The notes: a model not told the origin generated them from the letters alone. Shown: positions 1-8,010, counted from the first letter of the stretch. The stretch is 10,618 bases of DNA from Achromobacter sp. (GCA_003454835.1 DMTA01000006.1:1-10618), one strand, 5' to 3'. Program-made: numbers and translations.

Positions 1-1
1 C

Positions 2-142
2 GCCGCGAAGCGCGCGGTGGCGCCTAAGTATCGCCACCCGCAGACCGGAGAAACCTGGAGCGGTCGCGGCAAGGCGCCGCGCTGGCTCGCTGCCGAAGAA
101 GCCGGCGGCGCCACCCGCGAGAGTTTTCTTATCAAGGAATAA
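2..142 (+). CDS. H-NS family nucleoid-associated protein, C-terminal fragment
   Basis: This is the 3' end of a gene that begins before the window; 46 codons are visible, ending in TAA at 140-142. The visible tail contains YRHPQTGETWSGRGKAPRWL, which matches the C-terminal DNA-binding domain of H-NS-like proteins. The TWSGRGK-P-WL core carries the AT-hook-like loop that enters the minor groove of AT-rich DNA. Proteins of this family bind DNA through this domain, oligomerise through an N-terminal coiled coil (not visible here) and silence AT-rich or horizontally acquired genes. In Bordetella the counterpart is called BpH3; that link is from memory. The short acidic and polar tail after the core (AAEEAGGATRESFLIKE) is typical. 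The gene converges on the DUF4136 lipoprotein gene and is followed 18 bases later by a strong inverted repeat. The family call is secure; the exact paralogue is not. Confidence 0.85.
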   Translation, partial: AAKRAVAPKYRHPQTGETWSGRGKAPRWLAAEEAGGATRESFLIKE

Positions 143-160
143 AACCTATTCCTCAGTAAG

Positions 161-199
161 AAATAAAATGGCGCACCATCATGGTGCGCCATTTTATTT
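161..199. terminator. Bidirectional rho-independent terminator, perfect 19-bp inverted repeat
   Basis: Bases 161-179 are exactly complementary to 181-199, with a single C at 180 between them. The inner part (GGCGCACCAT) is GC-rich. The outer part (AAATAAAAT) is AT-rich, so the transcript on either strand forms a GC stem and runs into a U-rich tail (ATTTTATTT). It lies between two convergent genes: the H-NS fragment ends at 142 and the DUF4136 gene ends at 231. It can therefore stop transcription from both sides. Confidence 0.88.
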
Positions 200-201
200 T
201 A

Positions 202-226
202 GGAAGCCGCCCGAAGGGCGCCTTCC
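202..226 (-). terminator. GC-rich hairpin with UUCG tetraloop just after the DUF4136 stop
   Basis: Bases 202-212 pair with 216-226 with one mismatch. Read on the minus strand, the centre is C(UUCG)G, an unusually stable tetraloop. It starts 4 bases after the DUF4136 stop codon and has no U-tract of its own, because the next bases on that strand are TAAAATAAAA. It probably helps protect the 3' end or assists the inverted repeat at 161-199, rather than ending transcription alone. Confidence 0.5.
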
Positions 227-230
227 CGGC

Positions 231-866
231 TCAACGCGCGGGGAATTGAATCTCGCGTTCAGCGCCATTATTCCCCGGGAAATTGTCGAATATTGCACGC
301 ACGAGATAGGGCATGGTGCGAATCAAATCGTCTCGCTCGCTCAATATGAAAGCGGTCGAACGGTAAACTTCGGCGCCGCCTTGCTGGGTATCACGTATGA
401 AGAGCGACAGGGAATTTCGCTGGACCACCATGGGAACATCAACCCAGTCCGGCCCCCAGAACCCCGCGCCCATGCCCCACGGCCCCGGCCCATAGAAACC
501 GCCGTAGCCACCATAGAAATACGGATCGTACGGACGGCGCACCATCACCTGCGTCTGTGTAGTGCCATAGCGGAACGACACCTCGAAGCGGCCCTTAACG
601 CCAGGTCGCGCCTCAACCAGGCCCGTGGCGCCGATGCCTGCACGAACCATGTCCTGGAAGGACTGATACTCCAGATTATTGATTTGCGATGGGTCGGCAG
701 GAACAAACTGATAGGTCTGGCCTTCGACAGCCGCCGGCCACTGCTGAAAGGACGTCACGCGAGCCGAGACCGTTGGTGCGGCGCAGCCGGTCAACGTCAT
801 CGCCCCCAGCACGGCAAATATGCCGGCCCACCGGCCTAGACTGCTGAACCAAGACGACCTGGACAT
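231..866 (-). CDS. DUF4136 family lipoprotein
   Basis: This encodes a predicted 211-residue lipoprotein. Residues 1-27 form a signal peptide with a hydrophobic core (AGIFAVLGAM). It ends in the lipobox LTGC, so Cys28 would be lipidated after signal peptidase II cleavage. The rest resembles the DUF4136 family (seen in many Proteobacteria, function unknown): an N-terminal YQF..PADPSQINNLEYQSFQDMVRAGI-like stretch, a repetitive Gly/Tyr/Trp/Pro-rich segment at about 112-141, and a C-terminal part ending in AIFDNFPG-N. The start is ATG at 866, preceded by a good Shine-Dalgarno (GAAGGAG) about 8 bases away. The gene is monocistronic, converging on the H-NS gene and divergent from pepN. The residue after Cys is Ala, so there is no Asp+2 inner-membrane retention signal and an outer-membrane location is likely (inference). 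The molecular role is unknown. Confidence 0.85.
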   Translation of the reverse strand: MSRSSWFSSLGRWAGIFAVLGAMTLTGCAAPTVSARVTSFQQWPAAVEGQTYQFVPADPSQINNLEYQSFQDMVRAGIGATGLVEARPGVKGRFEVSFRYGTTQTQVMVRRPYDPYFYGGYGGFYGPGPWGMGAGFWGPDWVDVPMVVQRNSLSLFIRDTQQGGAEVYRSTAFILSERDDLIRTMPYLVRAIFDNFPGNNGAEREIQFPAR

Positions 867-896
867 TTTGCGACTCCTTCAGCGCACGACGGCGCC

Positions 897-902
897 ATCA
901 TA
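897..902 (-). promoter_or_regulatory. Candidate -10 box for the DUF4136 lipoprotein gene
   Basis: On the minus strand this reads TATGAT, five of six bases of the sigma-70 -10 consensus. It would place the transcript start near 890 and give a leader of about 24 bases with the GAAGGAG ribosome-binding site. No convincing -35 box lies 16-19 bases upstream, so this is only a candidate. Confidence 0.3.
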
Positions 903-980
903 ACGAGCTTTGACATAAGCGCTTGCTAAAAGTTTTCAGGCTAGCCCGTAAGCCCAAGGTTCCGCTCACCGGCCAGCCAC

Positions 981-986
981 TACAAT
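981..986 (+). promoter_or_regulatory. Candidate -10 box for the pepN-fbp operon
   Basis: TACAAT matches five of six -10 consensus bases and lies 32 bases before the pepN start, giving a leader of about 26 bases. The matching -35 position (about 958-963, GGTTCC) is poor, so the promoter may be weak or activator-dependent. Confidence 0.35.
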
Positions 987-1018
987 AGCCCTCTTGTTCA
1001 TACAGGACTGCAAATCCC

Positions 1019-3724
1019 ATGCGCACCGACACGCCCGTTACCGTTTACCGCAAGGATTACCAGCCCTACCCCTACGAAATTCCCGAAGTCGCCCTCGCCT
1101 TCGACCTCGCGCCCGACGCGACCGAAGTGCGCTGCACGATGCACGTGCAGCGCAGGCCTGAAGCCAGCGCCGACGCCGCCCTGATCCTGGACGGAGAAGA
1201 GTTGGAACTCGTGTCGGTAGGCGTGAATGGCGAGCCGCTGCCCGCCACTAGCTACCAGCTGTCCGAACACACGCTCACGCTGCGTGGCCTGCCCGCCGAC
1301 GCCACGGTTGAAATCGTCAGCCGCTGCAAGCCGTCCGCCAATTCCACGCTGATGGGTTTGTATGTGTCGGGCGGCAATTTCTTCACGCAATGCGAGGCCG
1401 AAGGCTTCCGGCGCATTACGTGGTTTGCCGACCGCCCCGACGTCATGTCGCGTTATCGCGTGACGCTGCGCGCGCAGCCTGACTATCCCGTGCTGCTGTC
1501 AAACGGCAACCTGATCGCCTCGCGCCAGTTGCCCGACGGCCGCAACGAGGTCGAATGGGAAGATCCGTTCCCCAAGCCCTGCTATCTGTTTGCGTTGGTG
1601 GCGGGCAACCTCACGCATCGCGAAACCACGGTTAAAACGGTCAGCGGCCGCGATGTGCTGCTGCAGGTCTACAGCGACCCCGGTTCCGAAACCAAGACCG
1701 AATGGGCGCTGGATTCGCTGGTGCGTTCGTTGCGCTGGGACGAGAGCCGCTTCGGACTCGAACTCGACCTTGACCGTTTCATGATCGTCGCCGTCCATGA
1801 CTTCAATATGGGAGCCATGGAAAACAAAGGCCTGAATATCTTCAACGCGGCCTACGTGCTGGCCGATCCGCAAACGGCCACCGACGCCAACTACGAAGGT
1901 ATCGAATCGGTCATTGGACATGAATACTTCCACAACTGGACTGGCAACCGCGTCACGTGCCGCGACTGGTTTCAGCTGAGCCTGAAGGAAGGCCTGACGG
2001 TTTTCCGCGACCAGGAATTCAGCGCCGACATGATGGCGCGCGACATGGACGCCGCAGCCGCGGCCAGCGCGCGTGCCGTCAAGCGCATTGACGACGTCGT
2101 GGCGCTGCGCGCCGCGCAGTTCCCGGAAGACGCTGGCCCCATGGCCCATCCGATCCGCCCGGAAAGCTACCAGGAGATCGGCAACTTCTACACGGCCACC
2201 GTGTACGAGAAAGGCGCCGAGGTCATCCGCATGCAGCACACGCTGCTGGGCGAGGCCGGTTTCCGCGCGGGCATGGACGAATACTTCCATCGCCACGACG
2301 GCCAGGCCGTCACGTGTGACGATTTCGTCGCCGCCATGGAATCGGTTTACGTCAAGCAGCATCCCGGCCGCGACCTGTCGGTGTTTCGCCGCTGGTACCG
2401 GCAGGCCGGCACGCCGCGGGTCACGGTCAGGCTCGATCACGATGCCGCCGCGCGCCGCTGCACGGTGACGCTCACCCAGTCCTGCCCGCCCGTCGGCGTC
2501 GAAAAGAAAGCCGGCCCGGATTACGTGAAGGCGCCCTTTCACATCCCCTTTGCAATCGGCCTGCTGGACCGCGATGGCAACGCGCTGCCGCTGCGCCATG
2601 ACGGCGCGGTCGTGGACACCGCCCTTCTTGAACTGACGACGCAAAACCAGCAATGGGTGTTCGAGGATATCGCCGAACGGCCCGTGCCCTCGCTGCTGCG
2701 CGACTTTTCCGCGCCGGTCATCGTGGACTACGACTGGACCAACGAGGAGCTGGCGCTACTGTCCGCGCACGACGGCAATCCGTTCGCGCGCTGGGAAGCC
2801 GGCCAGGAACTGGCCACCCGCCAGATCCTGGCGCTGGCTGACGCCCGCCAGGCGGGCCACACGCTGCACGCAGACACGGCCTTCATCGACGCCTGGCGCG
2901 CGTTGCTCACCGATCCCGCGCTGGATGCCGCCTACCGTGCGCGCGCCCTGGCGCTGCCGTCGGAAAAGACGCTGGCCGAACGCATGCAGCAGGTGGATCC
3001 GCCTGCACTGGCCGTGGCGCGCGACTTCCTGCGCGCCGAACTGGGCCGTCAACTGCAGGCCGAATTCCGCCAAGCCTTCGACGAGAACCAGACTCCGGGC
3101 GAGTACAGCCCCGCCCCGATTCCCGCCGGCATGCGCGCCCTGAAGAATCTGGCGCTCAGCCATCTGATGGCGGCGGGCGAGCCCGAGGCGCAGCGCCTGG
3201 CCGAACAGCAGTACGCCAACGCGGGCAACATGACCGACAGCATGGCCGCGCTGACTGCCCTGATCAACTTCGGACAAGGCGACTTCCCGCAGCAGGCGCT
3301 GGCCGCTTTCTACACGAAGTGGAGCGAGAATCCGCTGGTGGTGGACAAGTGGTTCGCGTTGCAGGCGGCTGCCCGCTCGACAACCGTGCAGACCGCCCGC
3401 GAGCTGATGAAGCACCCTGCCTTCACGCTGCGCAACCCCAACCGCGCCCGTGCGCTGATTTTCCAGTTCTGCCTCAACAATGCCCGCGGCATGCACCATC
3501 CGGACGGATCGGGCTATGCCTTCTGGGCCGAACAGGTGCTGGCGCTGGACGCGCTGAATCCGGAAATCGCCGCGCGCCTGGCGCGTGCGCTCGACAACTG
3601 GTCGCGCTTCGTCCCCACGCTGCGCGCGCCCATGCAGGCCGCACTTGAGAAAGTGCGCCAGCACGACGGCCTGTCGCGCAACGTGCAGGAAATCGTATCC
3701 AAGGCTTTAGAATTCGCCGCATAG
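1019..3724 (+). CDS. pepN: Aminopeptidase N (M1 family zinc metallopeptidase)
   Basis: This broad-specificity aminopeptidase removes N-terminal residues from peptides, mainly in the cytoplasm. It completes protein turnover and feeds on imported peptides. The 901-residue product aligns end to end with E. coli PepN (870 residues). Visible landmarks are the substrate N-terminus region [13 protein letters not shown] at 124-136 and the exopeptidase motif GAMEN at 265-269. The zinc motif HEYFHNW gives ligands His301, His305 and Glu324, with Glu302 as general base. Tyr396 in [10 protein letters not shown] is the transition-state tyrosine. The C-terminal helical domain keeps family blocks such as NMTDSMAAL and NPNRARALI. 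Compared with E. coli, about 11 extra alanine-rich residues follow DQEFSAD (about 338-349). The ATG at 1019 has a modest AGGA at 1004-1007 before it. No signal peptide is seen. It is the first gene of an operon with fbp, which starts 10 bases after the stop. Confidence 0.96.
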   Translation: MRTDTPVTVYRKDYQPYPYEIPEVALAFDLAPDATEVRCTMHVQRRPEASADAALILDGEELELVSVGVNGEPLPATSYQLSEHTLTLRGLPADATVEIVSRCKPSANSTLMGLYVSGGNFFTQCEAEGFRRITWFADRPDVMSRYRVTLRAQPDYPVLLSNGNLIASRQLPDGRNEVEWEDPFPKPCYLFALVAGNLTHRETTVKTVSGRDVLLQVYSDPGSETKTEWALDSLVRSLRWDESRFGLELDLDRFMIVAVHDFNMGAMENKGLNIFNAAYVLADPQTATDANYEGIESVIGHEYFHNWTGNRVTCRDWFQLSLKEGLTVFRDQEFSADMMARDMDAAAAASARAVKRIDDVVALRAAQFPEDAGPMAHPIRPESYQEIGNFYTATVYEKGAEVIRMQHTLLGEAGFRAGMDEYFHRHDGQAVTCDDFVAAMESVYVKQHPGRDLSVFRRWYRQAGTPRVTVRLDHDAAARRCTVTLTQSCPPVGVEKKAGPDYVKAPFHIPFAIGLLDRDGNALPLRHDGAVVDTALLELTTQNQQWVFEDIAERPVPSLLRDFSAPVIVDYDWTNEELALLSAHDGNPFARWEAGQELATRQILALADARQAGHTLHADTAFIDAWRALLTDPALDAAYRARALALPSEKTLAERMQQVDPPALAVARDFLRAELGRQLQAEFRQAFDENQTPGEYSPAPIPAGMRALKNLALSHLMAAGEPEAQRLAEQQYANAGNMTDSMAALTALINFGQGDFPQQALAAFYTKWSENPLVVDKWFALQAAARSTTVQTARELMKHPAFTLRNPNRARALIFQFCLNNARGMHHPDGSGYAFWAEQVLALDALNPEIAARLARALDNWSRFVPTLRAPMQAALEKVRQHDGLSRNVQEIVSKALEFAA

Positions 3725-3734
3725 GGAGATCCTT

Positions 3735-4754
3735 TTGAAACGTAAAACACTGACTCAATACCTGGTGGAGCAACAACGCTCCGCCCAAGCCCTGGCGCCG
3801 GAAGTCCGGCTGCTCATCGAAGTGGTGGCGCGCGCCTGCAAGGCCATCAGCCATGCGGTCAGCAAGGGTGCGCTGGGCGGCGTGCTCGGCAGTCTGGAAA
3901 GCGAGAACGTCCAGGGCGAAGTGCAGAAAAAGCTGGACGTGTTGTCCAACGAAATCCTGCTGGAAGCCAACGAATGGGGCGGCCACCTGGCGGCCATGGC
4001 CTCGGAAGAGATGGAAACCATCCATCTGATCCCGAACCGCTACCCCAAGGGCGAATACCTGCTGCTGTTCGATCCCCTGGATGGCTCGTCGAACATCGAC
4101 GTGAACGTCTCCATCGGCACCATCTTCTCGGTGCTGCACGCGCCGCACGATGTGTCGGGCGCCCCCGTCTGCGAAGACGACTTCCTGCAGCCGGGCAACA
4201 AGCAGGTGGTGGCCGGCTACGCTGTCTACGGCCCGCAGACGATGCTGGTGCTGACCATCGGCAACGGCGTCGTGGGCTTCACGCTGGATCGCGAAATGGG
4301 TTCGTGGGTGCTGACGCACGAGAACATCCGCGTGCCGGAAGACACCAAGGAGTTCGCGATCAACATGTCGAACATGCGGCACTGGGCCCCGCCGGTCAAG
4401 CGCTACATCGACGACTGCCTGGCTGGTTCCACCGGCCCGTTGGGCAAGGATTTCAACATGCGCTGGATCGCCTCGATGGTGGCGGACGTGCATCGCATCC
4501 TGACCCGCGGCGGCATCTTCATGTACCCGTGGGACGCGCGCGAACCCGGCAAGGCCGGCAAACTGCGCCTGATGTACGAAGCCAATCCCATGAGCTTCCT
4601 GATCGAACAGGCGGGCGGCGCGGCCATCAACGGCACCCAGCGCATCATGGACATCCAGCCTGAAAAGCTGCACCAGCGCGTGAGCGTGATCCTGGGTTCC
4701 AAGAACGAAGTCGAACGCGTGGGCCGATACCACGCCGAGGACGCGGGCAAGTAA
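3735..4754 (+). CDS. fbp: Fructose-1,6-bisphosphatase class 1
   Basis: This gluconeogenic enzyme hydrolyses fructose-1,6-bisphosphate to fructose-6-phosphate and phosphate, needs Mg2+ and acts in the cytoplasm. The 339-residue product is full length for class 1. The metal-binding motif [12 protein letters not shown] (113-124) is intact, preceded by the acidic pair Glu91/Glu92. The active-site signature [13 protein letters not shown] spans 275-287 and includes Glu282. [14 protein letters not shown] further on is typical of the family. The start is TTG at 3735: the Shine-Dalgarno AGGGAGA (3723-3729) sits 5 bases before it and overlaps the pepN stop codon, and no ATG is nearby. [15 protein letters not shown] matches the usual family N-terminus. 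The overlap implies translational coupling to pepN. Pairing an aminopeptidase with Fbp suits growth on amino acids, where sugars must be made rather than eaten (inference). A terminator follows 27 bases after the stop. Confidence 0.96.
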   Translation: MKRKTLTQYLVEQQRSAQALAPEVRLLIEVVARACKAISHAVSKGALGGVLGSLESENVQGEVQKKLDVLSNEILLEANEWGGHLAAMASEEMETIHLIPNRYPKGEYLLLFDPLDGSSNIDVNVSIGTIFSVLHAPHDVSGAPVCEDDFLQPGNKQVVAGYAVYGPQTMLVLTIGNGVVGFTLDREMGSWVLTHENIRVPEDTKEFAINMSNMRHWAPPVKRYIDDCLAGSTGPLGKDFNMRWIASMVADVHRILTRGGIFMYPWDAREPGKAGKLRLMYEANPMSFLIEQAGGAAINGTQRIMDIQPEKLHQRVSVILGSKNEVERVGRYHAEDAGK

Positions 4755-4781
4755 ACCGCGCCCGTTCGTTCCGCAGCAAAA

Positions 4782-4814
4782 CAAAAGCCCCGGCCATGAC
4801 AGCCGGGGCTTTTG
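4782..4814. terminator. Bidirectional rho-independent terminator between fbp and the YgdI-like gene
   Basis: Bases 4782-4794 (CAAAAGCCCCGGC) are perfectly complementary to 4802-4814, giving a 13-bp stem with a 7-base loop. On the plus strand the stem ends in TTTTG, then CTTGG. On the minus strand the tail reads TTTTGTTTTG. It sits between the convergent ends of fbp (4754) and the small lipoprotein gene (4839), so it can serve both. Confidence 0.9.
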
Positions 4815-4838
4815 CTTGGTGCAGAGGGTCAGGCTTGC

Positions 4839-5060
4839 TTACTTGACCTCTTCGATCGACTTCACGTCGTCCTTGTTGATCTGAACCTTCTTGCCGTTCT
4901 GCTCGTATTCATACATGCCCGACTTCTTGTCGTATTCGGGCTCGTCGGGCGCTACGGTCGAAGATCCGTCGCGTTGGTTGATAACCGAGGGCGACGAGCA
5001 TCCGGCCAGTACTCCAACGCCGGTCATCACCAGGGCCAACGTCATGGTCTTCAGGTTCAT
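4839..5060 (-). CDS. Small YgdI/YgdR-type (DUF903) lipoprotein
   Basis: This encodes a 73-residue lipoprotein. Residues 1-20 form a signal peptide (MNLKTMTLALVMTGVGVLAG) and the lipobox LAGC places the lipidated Cys at 21. The mature part (about 52 residues) fits the YgdI/YgdR family, a small SH3-like beta fold. Family hallmarks are DG near the start, the turn EYDKKSGMYEYEQNGKKVQINKDDV, and the ending IEEVK; E. coli YgdR has the same pattern of D-D-GMY-Y---G---QIN-DDV-QIEE. The function of these proteins is not established. Ser at +2 after Cys suggests sorting to the outer membrane (inference). ATG at 5060 has GGAG about 10 bases upstream. The gene appears to stand alone, bounded by terminators on both sides (4782-4814 and 5180-5210). 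No convincing promoter was found in 5061-5179. Confidence 0.88.
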   Translation of the reverse strand: MNLKTMTLALVMTGVGVLAGCSSPSVINQRDGSSTVAPDEPEYDKKSGMYEYEQNGKKVQINKDDVKSIEEVK

Positions 5061-5179
5061 GGTCGTGTTCTCCGAGTGTTGAATAGTGATTTCACTCTAG
5101 CCGAATCGACTCCCAAAATCGTGTCGGGTTGTGGGCAAAATGCTTAAGAACGTAATCGAACCTGGCCCCAATAACGAAA

Positions 5180-5210
5180 AACCCCTCTCAGGGTGCGCCT
5201 GAGAGGGGTT
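5180..5210 (-). terminator. Rho-independent terminator of the alaC-hom-thrC cluster
   Basis: Bases 5180-5192 are perfectly complementary to 5198-5210, forming a 13-bp stem with a 5-base loop. On the minus strand the stem (AACCCCTCTCAGG and its partner) is followed by TTTCGTTATT, so with the last stem bases there is a run of five T. It starts 27 bases after the thrC stop codon. Confidence 0.88.
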
Positions 5211-5237
5211 GCAACCGTATACAAGCGGCAAGCGTGC

Positions 5238-6647
5238 TTACACCTTCGCGTGTGCCTCGATGAAACGGCGTACGGACGCTTCGTTGCAGTCCATGACTTC
5301 GACGCGTTGCGGCAACGACTCCAGGTCCGCCAGATTGCCGGGCGGCGTGGCAGGACGGCCGAGCGCTTCCTCGATGGTCTCGGAAAACTTGGCCGGCAGC
5401 GCGGTTTCCAGCACGAGCATGGGGATGCCCGGTTCGACGAATTCGCGCGCGACCTTCACGCCGTCCGCGGTATGCGGGTCGACCAGCACGCCGGTGGCGT
5501 CATATAGGGCGCGAATCGTTGCCAGACGGTCCACATGCGAGCTGGCGCCCGACACGAAGCCATACTGCGACTCGAACTGATCCTTCATATCGGACAGGTC
5601 GAACGCGCCATCGCGCGGCAGTGCCGTCCACAGCGCCTTCACGCGATCGGTATCGCGGCCCACCAGATCGAAGACGAAGCGCTCGAAGTTGGAGGCGCGC
5701 GAGATATCCATCGACGGGCTGGACGTGGCGTAAGTCTGCTCGGCCGGACGCGGACGATAGACGCCGGTGCGGAAGAATTCTTCCAGCACGTTGTTCTCGT
5801 TCGTGGCCAGCACGAGGCGGCGGATCGGCAGTCCCATGCGGCGCGCGATGTGGCCAGACAGGATGTTGCCGAAGTTGCCCGACGGCACGGCAAACGACAC
5901 TTCCTGTCCGGCGCGTTCGGTGGCACGCAGCCAGCCGTGGAAGTAGTAGACGACCTGGGCGGCAATGCGCGCCCAGTTGATCGAGTTCACGGCGCCAAGG
6001 CGATACCGGTTCTTGAAGTCCAGGTCGCCGGCCAGCGACTTGACGATGTCCTGCGCCTGGTCGAACACGCCGCGCACGGCGATGTTGTGGATGTTCTCGT
6101 CCTGCAGCGAGTACATCTGCGCACGTTGGAAGGCGCTCATGCGGCCGTGCGGCGACAGCATGAACACCGCCACGCCCTTCTTGCCGCGAAGCGCGTATTC
6201 CGCCGCCGAGCCCGTGTCGCCGGAGGTGGCGCCCACGATATTCAGCGTGGTGCCGCGCTTTTCCAGCACGTATTCAAAAACCTGGCCGAGGAACTGCATG
6301 GCCATGTCCTTGAACGCCAGCGTCGGACCTTCCGACAGGCCCAGCAACGACAGCCCGCCGTCGAGCGGACGCAGCGGAACGATGTCCTCGCTGCTGAAGA
6401 TCTGCGGCGTGTAGGCGGCGCGGGTCAGGCGGCGCAGGTCGTCCGCGGGAATGTCCGTGGCGAACAGCGACAGCACTTCGAAAGCCAGGTCGGCATACGA
6501 CAGGCCGCGCCAGGATTCCAGCGTTTCAGCGGAAACCTGCGGCAGCGTCTGCGGCACGGCCAGCCCGCCATCGGGCGCCAGGCCTTCGAGCAGGATATCG
6601 GAGAATTCCAGCGCGGCCATGCCGCCGCGCGTAGATATGTATTTCAT
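5238..6647 (-). CDS. thrC: Threonine synthase
   Basis: This PLP enzyme converts O-phospho-L-homoserine and water to L-threonine and phosphate, the last step of threonine synthesis, in the cytoplasm. The 469-residue product is the long form found in Proteobacteria and yeast. The N-terminus MKYISTRGG is a family hallmark. Lys113 in LAFKDMAMQF is the PLP lysine. GATSGDTGSAA (139-149) and SGNFGN (256-261) hold the cofactor phosphate and ring region. DPHTADGVK (390-398) lies near the C-terminus. I chose ATG at 6647: it begins the conserved MKY and has GGAG 10 bases upstream, whereas an in-frame ATG at 6683 would add 12 non-conserved residues and start inside the palindrome at 6670-6691. It follows hom by 51 bases in the same direction, so it is very likely cotranscribed. 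A strong terminator lies downstream. Confidence 0.96.
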   Translation of the reverse strand: MKYISTRGGMAALEFSDILLEGLAPDGGLAVPQTLPQVSAETLESWRGLSYADLAFEVLSLFATDIPADDLRRLTRAAYTPQIFSSEDIVPLRPLDGGLSLLGLSEGPTLAFKDMAMQFLGQVFEYVLEKRGTTLNIVGATSGDTGSAAEYALRGKKGVAVFMLSPHGRMSAFQRAQMYSLQDENIHNIAVRGVFDQAQDIVKSLAGDLDFKNRYRLGAVNSINWARIAAQVVYYFHGWLRATERAGQEVSFAVPSGNFGNILSGHIARRMGLPIRRLVLATNENNVLEEFFRTGVYRPRPAEQTYATSSPSMDISRASNFERFVFDLVGRDTDRVKALWTALPRDGAFDLSDMKDQFESQYGFVSGASSHVDRLATIRALYDATGVLVDPHTADGVKVAREFVEPGIPMLVLETALPAKFSETIEEALGRPATPPGNLADLESLPQRVEVMDCNEASVRRFIEAHAKV

Positions 6648-6652
6648 GTCAA

Positions 6653-6691
6653 TGGCTCCACGATGGGCCTGGCTCCCTTGCAAGGGAGCCA
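6653..6691 (-). promoter_or_regulatory. hom-thrC spacer: perfect palindrome next to the thrC ribosome-binding site
   Basis: Bases 6670-6691 form a perfect 22-base palindrome with no spacer; as RNA it would be a 9-bp stem with a UGCA tetraloop. It lies in the 51-base gap between hom and thrC and has no U-tract, so it is not a normal terminator. On the minus strand its 3' arm ends in GGAGCCA, and the same seven bases recur at 6653-6659, where they contain the thrC Shine-Dalgarno. The 5' arm TGGCTCC could therefore pair with either copy. A role in setting thrC translation or transcript stability is inference. Confidence 0.5.
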
Positions 6692-6698
6692 GACTTCA

Positions 6699-8003
6699 TC
6701 AGGTCAGGTTCTCCACGCGCAGGCGCGTGACCTTGGACCGCACGAAGGGCAGCGATTCGATGCGCTCGATGGCCTGGTTGACGTTGCCTTCCACGGCCTC
6801 ATGCGTGAGGAAGATGATGTCGGCGCCGCCGATGTGCGACGGCTGCTGGATCATCGATCCGATGGAAATGCCACGGTCGGCCAGGATGCGGGCGATGTCC
6901 GCCAGCACGCCGGGCTGATCGTCGACGCGCAGGCGCAGGTAATAGGACGTGCTGACCTGTTCGATTGGCAGGATGGGCGTGTCCGACATGGCGTCCGGCT
7001 GGAAGGCCAGGTGCGGCACGCGGTTGCCCGGATCTGCGGTGTGCAGGCGCGTCACGTCGACCAGGTCGGCCACGACGGCCGAGGCGGTGGGCTCTTCGCC
7101 CGCGCCCTGCCCGTAGTACAGCGTGGGGCCAACGGCGTCGCCCTTGACCAGCACCGCGTTCATCGCGCCTTCAACGTTGGCCAGCAGGCGCTCGGACGGC
7201 ACCAGCGCCGGATGCACGCGCAGCTCAATGCCGTCGGGACGGCGCTTGGTGATGCCCAGCAGCTTGATGCGATAGCCCAGACGCTCGGCGTGCTCGATGT
7301 CTTCGGCGGCCAGTTGCGAGATGCCTTCGATGTGGGCGCGGTCAAACTGCACCGGCACGCCGAATGCCAGCGAGGCCAGCAGCGTCAGCTTGTGCGCGGC
7401 GTCCACGCCTTCCACGTCGAACGTCGGGTCGGCTTCGGCGTAACCCAGACGCTGGGCTTCGGCCAGGACGTCGGCAAACGGCAGGCCGCGCGAGCGCATT
7501 TCGGACAGGATGAAATTGGTGGTGCCGTTGATGATGCCGGCCACCCACTGGATGCGGTTGGCGGTCAGGCCTTCGCGGATCGCCTTGATGATGGGAATGC
7601 CGCCGGCGACGGCGGCTTCAAAGTTCACCATCACGCCGCGCTCAGAGGCGGCGGCGAAGATCTCGTTGCCATGCTTGGCCAGCAGCGCCTTGTTGGCCGT
7701 GACCACATGCTTGCCGTTGGCGATGGCTTCCAGCACCAGCTCGCGGGCCAGCGTGTCGCCGCCGATCAGCTCGACGACGATGTCGATTTCGGGATCGCGC
7801 ACCAGCGCACGCACATCGGTGTCGACCAGAATGGAGTCGCCCACGCGGGCGCGCGCCTTTTCCACATCGCGCACGGCGGCGCGGACGACTTCAATGCGAC
7901 GGCCGGCGCGGCGCGCGATTTCCTCGGCATTACGCGAAAGCACGGTCCATGTGCCGCCGCCAACCACGCCAAGACCAAGCAGGCCCACTTTCATGGGGTT
8001 CAT
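6699..8003 (-). CDS. hom: Homoserine dehydrogenase
   Basis: This enzyme reduces L-aspartate-4-semialdehyde to L-homoserine with NAD(P)H, at the branch of the aspartate pathway towards threonine and methionine, in the cytoplasm. In the 434-residue form, residues 4-15 (MKVGLLGLGVVG) hold the Rossmann GxGxxG. TANKALL (102-108) includes Lys105, and GYAEADPTFDVEGVDAAHK (187-205) is the family signature with the catalytic Lys205. Residues about 354-430 form an ACT domain (LRLRVDDQPGVLADIARIL), the usual site of threonine feedback inhibition. It is the stand-alone form, not fused to aspartokinase. I chose ATG at 8003 because the family normally starts here and GGAGGG lies 7 bases upstream. An in-frame ATG at 8042 with its own GGAGA would add 13 residues. 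It lies between alaC and thrC, in the same direction as both. Confidence 0.96.
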   Translation of the reverse strand: MNPMKVGLLGLGVVGGGTWTVLSRNAEEIARRAGRRIEVVRAAVRDVEKARARVGDSILVDTDVRALVRDPEIDIVVELIGGDTLARELVLEAIANGKHVVTANKALLAKHGNEIFAAASERGVMVNFEAAVAGGIPIIKAIREGLTANRIQWVAGIINGTTNFILSEMRSRGLPFADVLAEAQRLGYAEADPTFDVEGVDAAHKLTLLASLAFGVPVQFDRAHIEGISQLAAEDIEHAERLGYRIKLLGITKRRPDGIELRVHPALVPSERLLANVEGAMNAVLVKGDAVGPTLYYGQGAGEEPTASAVVADLVDVTRLHTADPGNRVPHLAFQPDAMSDTPILPIEQVSTSYYLRLRVDDQPGVLADIARILADRGISIGSMIQQPSHIGGADIIFLTHEAVEGNVNQAIERIESLPFVRSKVTRLRVENLT

Positions 8004-8010
8004 CGCGCCG

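Noticed and set aside
168..839. A 223-codon plus-strand frame opposite the DUF4136 gene
   Set aside because: Its start codon is part of the inverted repeat at 161-199 and it is antisense to a gene with a clear lipoprotein signal peptide.
910..915. A perfect TTGACA on the plus strand before pepN
   Set aside because: No -10 box lies 16-18 bases downstream (TTTTCA at best), so a consensus -35 alone is likely chance.
1499..2653. A 384-codon minus-strand frame opposite pepN
   Set aside because: It is antisense to the catalytic domain of PepN and has shadow-type His/Arg/Gln-rich composition.
3474..4784. A 436-codon open frame on the minus strand, opposite the end of pepN and all of fbp
   Set aside because: It spans two real genes and their junction in antisense, has no family resemblance, and its start falls in the fbp terminator.
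6645..6683. An upstream start for thrC at 6683
   Set aside because: The extra 12 residues are not conserved and translation would begin inside the perfect palindrome. ATG 6647 opens the conserved MKYISTRGG with a fitting Shine-Dalgarno.
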